A stretch of 64,000 bases of DNA from assembly GCA_033060915.1 (NCBI GenBank), contig CM065381.1, forward strand, positions 30,215,836 through 30,279,835, given 5' to 3'. The stretch comes from Euryodendron excelsum. Taxonomy: Eukaryota > Streptophyta > Magnoliopsida > Ericales > Pentaphylacaceae. The position numbers and the translations under genes were made by a program. The notes below the pieces were generated by a model. It saw only the letters and a program-made list of their open reading frames with translations, was not told where the DNA came from and did not search any database. Below are positions 10,500-19,770 of the stretch, in pieces. Numbering within the stretch: the first letter of the stretch is position 1; each line of letters starts with the position of its first letter.

Positions 10500-12170
10500 C
10501 CAAGAGCCTATGTATCCTTTTGGAGGAATCATGTCAGTTGTAGTTCGGACAAGAGTCTGATAGAAAATAGAAGGTTGGATTGGAAGAAAGAGATTTTGAT
10601 TGGAAAATGGATTTGATTTAAACTTAGAATAGAATATTGAATATTGGAATTTAGAATTTTGAAATTGAAAATGTTAGATTTTGATTTGGAAAAATAGAAC
10701 TTAAAAGAAAGATTTAGACTTGTTTTGGAAATATGGAGATTTAAGAAACCTAGACTTAGGAAATAGAGGAGACTTACGAAAAATTTGACTTGGAAAGGTT
10801 TAAGAAAGATTCGACTTGACTCAAAAGAATTTTAGAAAAGATTAGATTTAGGAAAGGTTCGAATTAGGAAAGTTCCGTTTTAGGAAAGTGTCACTTTAAG
10901 AAGATTCCGTTTTGGGAAAGTTTTGGTTTAGGGAAGTTTTGAATTAGGAAAGTTTTCATTTTAGGAAATATTTTGAAATTAGGAAGTTTTGAAAGTTGGA
11001 AAGTTTAGAATTTAGAAAGTTTCAACTTAAGAAAGTTTCGAATTTAGAAAGTTTTAGATTTGGAAGGATTTGAGATTTAGGAAGTTTAGAATTTTAGAAA
11101 GATTTAAATTTAAGAAAGTTTAGAGTTTTTGGAAAGATTTGAACTTAAGAAAAATTTGAAGATTTAGATTTGGAAAGGTATGGAATTTAGGGAAGGTTGG
11201 AATTAGGGAAAGTTTAGATTAAGAAGGATTTGGAAGTTTAAAGTTTAAGGAAAGATTTAAAAGTATAAGTTTTGGAAACTTAAGATTTAGGAAAGTAGGA
11301 GATTAGGAAGGATTTGAATTAGAAAATATTTAGGTTTGGAAAGATTGAGATTCCTATTTCCTAAAATAAGGATTGGATTTTGTTTCTAAAAAGAGATGTT
11401 TTGATTTCGTTTTCAAAAACGAAGGATAGGATCTAGTTTCCTAAATGGGAAGATTGGGTTTGGTTTCCTAAAAGGAAGATTGGATTGGGCTTCCTAAAAG
11501 GGAGATTTGATTTGGCATGAATTTGGAAAGATGGAGTTTTGGAAATCCTAGTTTTGGAAAAACTATAGTTTCAACGTAGAAAAGAGGTTTTGGAAATATA
11601 CATAATTTTGATGTAGAAAACAAAAGGTTTTGGAAACCTAGGTTTTGAGGCCAAAGTAAGGGATTGGAAATCATGATTTTGGGGAGGAAAAACCAGGGTT
11701 TCCTAATTGTTGGCTCTAAGGTTTAACTTAGGCTCTAAGGGAAGAAATTTTTGAAAAGTGAGTTTTTAGAAAGCGAAATTTTTGAAAGAAAATCCTAGAG
11801 AGGGGTTTCTAGAAGGAAGATTTTGGAAGGAGCTTTTAGAGAGGAGTTTTTAGAAAGTGAATTTGAGAAGAGAGAGTTTTTGAAAAGAAATCCTAGAGAG
11901 AAGTTTCTAGAAAGTGAATTTCGAAAAGAGATTTTTAGGAAAGAGATTTAGGAAAGATTTTTCTAAGAAGGAAACCTAGGGAGTGTTTTTAGGAAAGGAA
12001 TTTTGAAGAGAGTGTTTTAGAAAGGAGTTGAAAAGGAATTTTTGAAAAATAGATTTTTGGGGGGAACTTTTGAAAATAATTTTGGAAAGGAGATTAGAGA
12101 GAGTTTTTACAAAGCATGTTGAAAAAGAAGTTTTTAGAATGAGGGATTTGAAAAAAGAGTTTTTGGAAAG
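10500..12170 (+). repeat. degenerate C-poor purine/T repeat in solo LTR A
   Basis: About 1.7 kb in which the plus strand has very little C and is built from variants of TTTAGGAAAGTTTTGAATTAGG, irregularly spaced every ~20 bp. It then shifts to GGAAATCCTAGAG and GAGTTTTTAGAAAG variants. The same organisation is at 23220-24860. Frames through it are phenylalanine/leucine-rich artefacts on the minus strand. Confidence 0.7.
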
Positions 12171-13044
12171 TATAAAAACGTTTCACTTTCCTACAGCGAT
12201 TCTAACCATAAGAAGGCTATAACCACTTTAAGAAAGTGGTTTTGAAAACAACAAGGATTTTAAAATATGAACCATATTGATCACTTTAAATGTAACACTT
12301 TCCTAAAGCAACCCTAGTCATGAAAAGACTAGAATCACCCAAAGATTGTGATTTTGAAAACAAGTTTTGAAAAAGAAGATTTTGATGCAATTTTGAAAAC
12401 AAGTTTAATGCAAGTTTTGAAAACAAGTTTGAAAATGAATTTTGGAGGAATGCAAGATAATGATATGCACAATGCAAATTGGGGTCGTGAACATACAAGG
12501 TTAAAGGCTTTACCACATAATCAAGGGGGCTGAACCCACGTGGTCTCTGGTTAAATTAAAAGAAAGCCCTCGACACAGTGACTCTCTAATAGCCTAATGC
12601 TACACATGGACTGAGAATCCCCTTGCTTTAAGCATGCAAAGAAAGGGGGGGGGGGAAAGATGGAGGATTAAAATAGAAGAAAACCCAAGTGGGTTAGGAG
12701 AGAGAAAAGAGAGGGGGAAGTGCAGAAACTTAAAGAGAAAGCCTACCTTGTCTTGTTTATTTCACTTTGCTTTGCGCGCCTTGCTTTTCGTGCTTATTCT
12801 TCGGTCTTCGCTTCAGTCTTCGAGAGCTTTGAGTTGCAGCAATCTAAGTCTTTAATGGAGGATTGGAGGCTAGGGCATAAGTGTATGAGAGTGTATGAGT
12901 GTACAAGGTGCTAGGGTTTGTGTATGGTGGCTAGGGTTTGGAAAACCTAGAAGAGCTAAGGTTTAGGGAGGCTACGAGCTTTGTATATTGAATATTAGGG
13001 TTTTTAGATTGAGTTTGCAGACCTCTTTCACGCTGGAGGAGGCT

Positions 13045-13062
13045 CTGTATTTATAAACAAAG
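13045..13062 (+). promoter_or_regulatory. putative TATA box of giant LTR, copy A
   Basis: GGCTCTGTATTTATAAACAA is conserved at the equivalent place in copy B (GGCTCTGTATTTATAGAGG, ~25741). If it is the LTR promoter, transcription would run rightwards with U3 about 3.3 kb long. Inferred from position and conservation. Confidence 0.4.
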
Positions 13063-14245
13063 GAATGACCTAACGCCTATTGCAGTGGCGCCAGGGCAAA
13101 ATTCCTAGTGGTGCCAGGTCATTTTTTGGCTTGGCCCCAGCAAGTTAGGAAAGTTTGTTAAATCGGCAAGCAACGTATCTTTGACAGATTTGGGCGCCTG
13201 TACTGGTGATTACCATGCAATTTTTAACCTGACTTCACTAGAAATGACTCTAAAAAGCCCGGGAAGCATATAAGGGATCAGGAATGGCCTAGAAGGCTGG
13301 AAAAGGTCAGGAACCCTTAGAATAGGGTCCCAGAGATATTTGACTTGAAAAAGGATGACAAAATGTGTTGGAAGGGTTAATCGGGCCATTAGGGGCACAA
13401 CAGTCAATCGGGCCGGAAAGCTGCCGGGACGGACTCAAAACATCCCGGAAGAAGACTCGAGATTTAGAAACATTATTTAGAATGTTCCCAAAGGTTACCA
13501 GTTTGATACCCAGAGCCGGTGTGGTTGGAAAAGGCGACTGGCTTACCAAGGGCAAAACGGTCATTTTGCATCGGGTTTACCGAAACTGACTCGGAATGAT
13601 CCAAAAAGATAGTAGAAGGTTGAGAACACTATAAGAAGCATTCTCGAGAGGTTACCAGTTTGATTCCCAGAGCTGGTGTGGTCCCAGGGCGTTCGGATGC
13701 CTAGGGACAAAATGGTCATCTTGACTGAAAAGTCTCAAAACTGGACCGAAACTGACTAGAAGGCACCTAATCATGCCGGATTTCTTTTAAGTAAATCCTG
13801 GAAAGGGTGGACTTACCATTCTAAGTACTTAAGTGTGTTCTCAAAAAATGTACCAAAAAATGGCCCTAGAGGTAGTTTGATCATTTTTCACCAAAGTGGG
13901 CTAGCAGGCACCGGTGTTGACTTGGATTTTGAGTGTTTCCGCTACTCTGATGGTGGTCTCATGATACAGGGGTTTGTTGGCAATTCCCTATATCAACCTT
14001 GTTCGCGAGTATTTCTGCTACTCTGACGGTTGCAATGTTTACAAGTATTTTTATTACTCTGACGGTTTGCGATCATTCCCGAGACTGCTTGATCTTAGGA
14101 AGCTGCTAAAGGGACTTAGCGCTTGAGAAGTCAACTTTCTTGAAAGGCGTGCCAAAATAAATATTTCTGCATTGGCGGGCTAGTAGGCGCCAAAGGTGGA
14201 CCGTTCTACCATCTAAAAGACTTGGGGTCTCATCCCGGTCGACAG

Positions 14246-14482
14246 GTTAAAAGGGGACTTACTGTCTTCGGAAAGACGTGCCTGATGGAATTGGAAAAGG
14301 GACTTACTGTATTAAAAAAGACGTGCCTAATTTGGAATTGGAAAGGGGACTTACTGTCTCTGGAAAGACGCGTCTGATTGGATATGGAAAGGGGAATTAC
14401 CGTCTTTAAAAAGACGCGCCTGATTGGATATGGAAAGGGGACTTACCGTCTTCGGAAAGACGTGCCTGATTTGGAACTGGAC
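14246..14482. repeat. tandem repeat near the right end of solo LTR A
   Basis: Four or five units of ~50-60 bp read GGAAAGGGGACTTACYGTCT, then TCGGAAAGACGTGCCTGAT and TGGATATGG or TGGAATTGG. Each unit contains the inverted pair CGTCTT...AAGACG. The homologous site in solo LTR B carries a longer unit with an added CTCGAG block. Confidence 0.7.
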
Positions 14483-15324
14483 CGAACAATGCCCCTAAGG
14501 GCATTTTGGTTATAGTTCCACTACTTGAACTTGGTGGGCCCGCAAAGCGATGGATAGACAAGATTAGACTTGGAAAGTTGATTTCGACTAGAATACGTCC
14601 ATATTGACTTAAGTACAAGTATGGACAGACCGTAGACTACTGAGCAGTCAAAAATGAGGTGCTTACAGCAATGATTAGCACTGTGCAGACACGTGGCACG
14701 CCGTGACTATGTAGGCCTGAGCTCCACCATCATGACCTGGTGAAGCCCTGTCAGCGGCCGCGGCGGGCGATTGGATGTGCACTGCCACGGAGTCAGGCAC
14801 TTGTCTAGCCATGGCTCACCACCTGTCTATTGCATTAAATGTGCGTCGGGTCAGCATTTAATGCTTAAGATATTGTATTTAAGTGGCTCTGAGGGTAGAT
14901 CTCTCTCTCTTAGCCAATTGACGGGACTCGTCCCCAGCGCGCTCATGAAGCACGCGGCTCAACGATCCCTTTGGTTCTAGCCTTCATTCCACTGCCCATG
15001 GGGAAGGATCCCGAACGAGAATAAGTTAAACAGTTAGGGGCCTAGGCCTGTTAGATGGCGAGGCGTAGGGCCTTGAGTCGTGCTAGGCGCAGGGCCTGTC
15101 ATGCACAAGCGCATGTTTTGGCCGGAGCCGTGCAGGCGTGGGGGCCTGGCTTAAGAGGAGCTGTTTGAACGAGGCTCGGTAGTTGGTGCGGGGGCGAAGG
15201 AGTCACGCGGGTTTACCCGGGTATGGTTTGACCATGGTTGACTTTGGGGTGGCCAGGGGGCCCACGTAGAATGCTAGACGGGCAAATGAGGTGCCACGTG
15301 GCGCTCGCAGACTGGGTACCTACA

Positions 15325-15674
15325 TTAGCCCCCTTGTACGTGTGTGGCCATTTGGGCCAATGGGCGCATGCATGCATAGCACGTAGCTGGGGACGAGACG
15401 CGACTGTTGTTCGTAGCGGTTAGGCACGAGGCCCCCGCCTGGGGACCGGTGTGAACGTTAGAAGTGATGGCTGAAATGTCTGACCGTCAGGGTCGACCCT
15501 GGGCTGTCACGTGTCCCATATGTCATGTCTAACATTTAATGCGGACGGCGGCCATTTATGATTTCTGACCGTTATGAGCCAATGTATGCGACCGTTTGAC
15601 GGTTAGGGGGCGCGACGATTGATAACAGTTATCATTATAGACGACTCTTTGTTTTCGAGGCGCCTATTGAGAGA
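15325..15674. other. polypurine tract side and upstream region of the PMD gene
   Basis: The first bases, TTAGCCCCCTTGTACG, read on the minus strand as a purine-rich tract directly before the Tat 3' LTR. The rest is GC-rich non-coding DNA leading to the PMD gene's TATA box. It includes a palindromic ATGCATGCAT at 15367-15376. Confidence 0.55.
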
Positions 15675-15684
15675 TATAAAAGGG
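15675..15684 (+). promoter_or_regulatory. TATA box of the PMD passenger gene
   Basis: GAGATATAAAAGGGGTCC is a strong plus-strand TATA box 180 bp upstream of the PMD start codon (15855), leaving room for a leader of ~150 bp. It gives the antisense gene a promoter independent of the element's own minus-strand LTR promoter. Confidence 0.65.
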
Positions 15685-17819
15685 GTCCTTGGTTTCAATT
15701 CTACATTTTTGGATATTTGGTCTTTGTCTGGAGCGCTCGTGATTCCTTATTTTGAAACATCAATTTTCAAGTTTCTCTGAACTTGTGTGTGAAAAGGTTT
15801 TCCGAGCACTTGTTAGTGAATTTGTCACGCCTTGGTCTTTCATTGGTGTTGGAGATGTCTCGAGCTTCTATATCGGCAGCAAGTGTCCCCCGAGGCTTAG
15901 GGCCGAACGAGAAAAAGAATTTAAAGAAGGGCAGCCGGGGTGTTCTAAATGCCGAGTATTGGTGCCAAGCTCCTTATTTAAGGGGTGAGGATGGGTTGTG
16001 GACGAAGCTCCCCTATTTTGTCGCAGAGACACCCGTGGCTAGTGCTCCCCTGTTTCTTGCCCGCGAAGAGGCTCGGCTTGGGCACGAGACATTTATCACA
16101 CCTGAGTCTTACATTCGTTTCATGGTGAAGCGGGAGGAGTGCCCCTATGCCTTCCCCGCAAGAGACAGCTATTGAGCATCTGGCGAAGGGTTAGAAGTTT
16201 GGACTGAAGAGGTCCTTGACAACGCCGAGTTTGTCGGGGTTTTGTAGCAGGCTGGTATCCAAGAGGCTGTGATGAGCACCTTCAGCCAGAACGTAAAGCG
16301 AAGCACGCCATGGTTAGACATGTTGTTGTCCCGATGGAGTGTGGAGACCTATACGCTCGTGATGGTCGGCGGGGAGATTGGTCTGACTTTGGAGGATGTG
16401 AGCCCGTTGATGAAGCTTCCCATTGTGGGGGATACTGACCCTTGCATTTTCGAGCTATCTTCCTAGGAATGGGAAATAGTGAAGGGTTTGAAAACAGGAC
16501 AAGTCGCGGCTACGCCGGCTATGAGCGAGTTTGTGAAGGCTCCTCCGAGCAAAACACTGAAGAATACTTTCAAGGGGTGGACCATCTATTGGTACTGCAA
16601 TTTGATGGGGTTCTCTAAAGAGGCGGCCAAGTCTGGAGATTATACCAAGGGGGAGTGTCGGCGCAGTGTTGAGGGGGTGGGGCTACGTAGCCCGTTTCAT
16701 TTGGCCGCGTTTCTGACCGCATGGCTATCGCGCCACGTCTTCAAGGGGCCTCCATCTGATGGGGTTAATTACTCCCTCTACCCGATAACAGTCGTGCTAG
16801 CGAGTGGGAGACGTCTGGCCCTGGGACCTTTATTTCTGGGGACCATCTATTTGCGTCTTGACTAAATAAAGACAAACGCGGTGAGGTCGATGGGACGCTT
16901 TGATGTGTGCAGCTATGCGTGCACCAACTTCCTTCAGATGTTCCTCTTTGAGAGGTTCGAAAGTGTAGTGCCAGTTGCACGTGTGGTTGAAAATGACAAG
17001 GCTGAAGCGGGGGCAAATGAGGACATGTACTGTCGCGCGCTGAGGTGGGCCGCTGTAGTGCCTCGCGCTAGTCTAAAAGGGGTAATTGACGAGCCGGCTG
17101 AGTTTAAAGTGCGCCCCTATGTGGAGTCCTTGCCTGGTGTGGTCGACTTCGATACGTACCAGGATGATGACTGGGAGGTGCTGGTGAGGGAGGATGAGGA
17201 TTTTACTAAGGCCGTGGCTGAGAGCGTGCTCTGGGCTGTCCCCAGGGGCCTCCCTTCCCTAACGACTGCCGCGACCTTTGAGATCGTATCTTACAATCCG
17301 CACCGCATGGCGCGCCAGCTAGGGTACGATGAAGGTGCTCCGGATTTTGTTGCCCCACCCAGCTTAGCACCCGATTCGATGGCGCGCTTCGTGATGGTAG
17401 ATGTGAAGGCTGGAATGCGGCCCTTTAACGGGATTAAGGTATGTAGCCGTGGGCGCGACACGCAGGGGACGCGCGCCTAGAGGTCATACTGGGAGAAAAA
17501 TTTGGATGCATTTGCCAAGTATACGCTTGTGGAGCCCTCCACCTCGGCGTTGGAGGATGTGGTCCAAGAAGAACGTGGGTTGTACGCGCCGCGTAAAGCT
17601 CGCACCTTGGCTAATTGGGGAGATCCTAGCAAGCGGGCTCGTCGCTTAAAGATCATAGTAGTGGAGCCTCATCGCAGGGACAAACGATTCGCGCCAGAGG
17701 TGGTGGACGGGGTGGTGATACTCCCCAAGGTATTGTACACAGCAGGTATGAAAACAGTGAAGTTTGTGAGTAGCGGCGGCCCCGAACCATCCGCTTCCGT
17801 GGTTGCACAGAAACGCAAG

Positions 17820-17895
17820 GTAAGTTGGTGTTACATATAGCCCCATATTATTATTGGAGTGGTCCATCCATGATTCTAAGTGTTTACTTCCGCAG
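17820..17895 (+). other. PMD gene intron 1
   Basis: GTAAGTTGGTG to TTTACTTCCGCAG, 76 bp, AT-richer than its flanks. The in-frame stop TAG at 17838 lies inside it, and splicing joins codon AAG to GCT without changing frame. Confidence 0.65.
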
Positions 17896-17926
17896 GCTCT
17901 AGGAGTGGTGATTCGGGAGCAGAGGA

Positions 17927-18186
17927 GCGGCGACGCTGGAGAGCTGGTCGCCCAGCATAAGAGACTGAGGGAGCACACGAGCGGCGGCACGGGAGAGCTG
18001 GCCGTGCAGCACAAGAGACCGAGGGAGTAGACAAGCAGCGGCGTGAGAGAGCTAGCCGCGCAGCACAAAAGACCGAGGGAGCAAACGAGCAGCGACGCGG
18101 GAGAGCTGGCCACGCAGCACAAGAGACCGAAGGAGTAGACGAGCAACGGCGCGGGAGAGCTGGCCACGCAGCACAAGAGACCGAGG
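17927..18186 (+). repeat. 57-bp coding minisatellite in the PMD gene
   Basis: Five units of 57 bp, each coding 19 residues of the pattern TSSGAGELATQHKRPREQ. The period is a multiple of three, so the frame holds. Two units have CAG or similar changed to TAG. The basic KRPR cores could act as nuclear localisation signals. Minus-strand frames through this array are artefacts. Confidence 0.8.
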
Positions 18187-18374
18187 GTAAGCTGGCGGAA
18201 CTGAAGCCAAAAATGTTTTGGGGAATGGTGAGGTTCTGATAAGCTATTTGTTATGTTGTAGGCGTGGAAGAGCTGGCCACGCAGCACAAGAGACCGAGGG
18301 TAAGCTGGCGAAACTGAAGCCAAAAATGTTTTGGGGAATGATGAGGTTCTGATAAGCTATTTGTTATGTTGTAG
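18187..18374 (+). repeat. tandemly duplicated intron with a 38-nt micro-exon between
   Basis: Two nearly identical 75-bp introns (18187-18261 and 18300-18374; GTAAGCTGGCG to TATGTTGTAG) flank a 38-nt copy of the minisatellite end (18262-18299), a 113-bp tandem duplication. Including the 38-nt piece shifts the frame. Splicing 18186 directly to 18375 keeps the frame (ASEVAVVPRDEPMEGG). Confidence 0.75.
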
Positions 18375-19770
18375 GCTTCTGAGGTCGCTGTTGTGCCAAG
18401 GGATGAACCGATGGAAGGCGGAGGGCTGCCCGTTCCCGCAGACTCGCTGGGGGACTTACAAAGTGACGAAGTTGGTGCTGCGGCAGCTATAAGTGCTGGG
18501 CTTGGGGCTGAGGGGCTGTCTGTCGCGCCTGCCAGGGGCGGAAAGAGCATGAAATGGTTGAGAAGGGCGCTTGTTGGCAGGGGGAAAGTGAGTGGCAAAA
18601 GTTGCCGCGGGTCTTAGTGGCGGGGGGGCAGGGGCCCAAGAGACCGACAAGAGATCCGCGGGGCGCAGCTTATCAGCGAAAGGGCTGATGTCATTGAGGG
18701 ATGAGGAGGAAGAAGCGCTTGGGACGCCGCCATTACCTGCTGCCAGCATTGAGCCTGAGGTCCCCCTGGTGGAGGAAAGTGCTGCTAGCTTACCAACTTC
18801 TCAGGGGGTCGAATCGCGCGCGGGGCCGGTAGACGCATATTGGGTGAATATCGCCTGCGTAGTGATAGACTTGGTGGGAGAGCTAGGCGAAGGGCGTGGA
18901 GACGAGCCAGTGGGGTAAGAACATGGCGGCCGCAGGGCTGAGGAAGTAGAGCCTGAGCCTATGAGAAATGAACCAGCTGCGGAGGCCGCCGGTCCTACTC
19001 CCATGCTGTAGTTAGGCTGGTATGAAGAGACTCCCGCACCTGTGGGTGCAACAGTGGACGAACCAAGGGGTAAGGATGTAACCCCCTCGCAAGTTGCACG
19101 TGAGATGGTAACGGAGACCCCGAACACTGGGTCGGGACGGGGGGTGCTAAAGCCCGAATTTGGGAGCTTAAGGGTCACCGAGGTGGACGAGGCGGAAGGC
19201 AGCTTCAGAGGCTCCAGTGCCTTCTGGGACAGGGAGGAGGAGGGGGAGACTGGGCAGGGTGAGGTTGAATCTAGGAGGGAAGCTCTTGAGGCCCCAAACA
19301 ACATTGGTGAAACATCCAGCGCGGGTGGGTGATGGGTAGTGAGGGAGGCCAACGGAGTTGTTAGGATTACGGCTCGCACCATTGAAGAGGAGGAAGTGAT
19401 GCTCGATTCGGCTGTTCTCTTTGCAGGAGTCAAAGAGGCCTACCTACCCAAGTTGCACAAGGTTTTTGAGGAGGCCCCCGAGACCTTCACTCGCCATCAC
19501 GAGTGGGGTCCGTTCATGAGGTGTGGGGTCATGGAGATGTTCGGCTCATTCGTAAAGCAGTTGGATAGCTAGCCCATGACGAGCCTAGACGCAAGGGGCT
19601 GGGGCACTGTGGGCATGAGCATAGAGGAGATGGAGCAAATGAAGTTTGACATGTCATGGCTACAAGAGCGGCTGGAGTGCGCCAGTGAGATGACGGTGGC
19701 TGGTGGGAGGGTGGTAAGTTTGGCGAGCCACATGGCGAGGGTGGTAAGTTTAGTAAAGAAAGATCGATGA

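Larger units (their letters stand above)
9753..14667. mobile_element. solo LTR, ~4.9 kb, giant-LTR family, copy A
   Basis: Starts TGTCACGCTCAG and ends GTGCTTACA. The flanks GCAGT (9748-9752) and GCAAT (14668-14672) form a 5-bp duplication with one change, and removing the insert rejoins the host LTR exactly as in its right-hand partner. It has no coding domains and no direct repeats at its own ends, so it is best read as a solo LTR from an element with ~5 kb LTRs, not a complete element. Parts: C-poor GGAAAG/TTTAGG repeats (10500-12200), a G11 run, a TATA (GTATTTATAA) near 13049, and a tandem repeat near the right end. It aligns along its length with 22337-27468. Confidence 0.85.
9518..15324 (-). 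repeat. LTR of the Tat element (3' LTR), split by a solo LTR
   Basis: The segments 9518-9752 and 14673-15324 together align throughout with 33021-33904, giving ~0.89 kb of LTR. Ends are TG...CA. It holds a minus-strand TATA (CTATAAATAG, reverse of 9735-9744) and a plus-strand TATTTAAG near 14876. An inserted 4.9 kb sequence separates the two parts and is flanked by GCAGT/GCAAT. Confidence 0.9.
15855..19770 (+). pseudogene. plant mobile domain (PMD) protein gene inside the retrotransposon
   Basis: Antisense passenger gene. From ATG at 15855 one frame runs to 17819 with only isolated stops near 16173, 16245, 16465, 16863 and 17478. They look like single changes of W, Q or similar codons. The PMD core is clear: LSRWSVETYTLVMVGGEIGL, then TLEDVSPLMKLP, and LASGRRLALGPLFLGTIYLR followed after a stop by MGRFDVCSY and NFLQMFLFERF. 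A phase-0 intron follows (17820-17895, GTAAGT...CGCAG), then a 57-bp coding minisatellite, a duplicated 75-bp intron, and an acidic, low-complexity C-terminal part to 19770 (frame changes near 18600; stops at 18916, 19008, 19330 and 19572). The role is unknown. PMD proteins of the MAIN/MAIL type act in the nucleus, and related domains occur in transposable elements. This copy is decayed. Confidence 0.85.

Noticed and set aside
9753..14667. Interpreting the 4.9 kb insert as a complete non-autonomous retroelement
   Set aside because: No direct repeats at its own ends, no primer site or polypurine tract; the homologous copy B behaves the same, so a solo LTR is simpler.
17646..18598. Long minus-strand open frames opposite the PMD gene with repeated LLCCVASSPA-like words
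   Set aside because: They are the mirror of the 57-bp minisatellite and of the duplicated intron; the repeat alone keeps them open.
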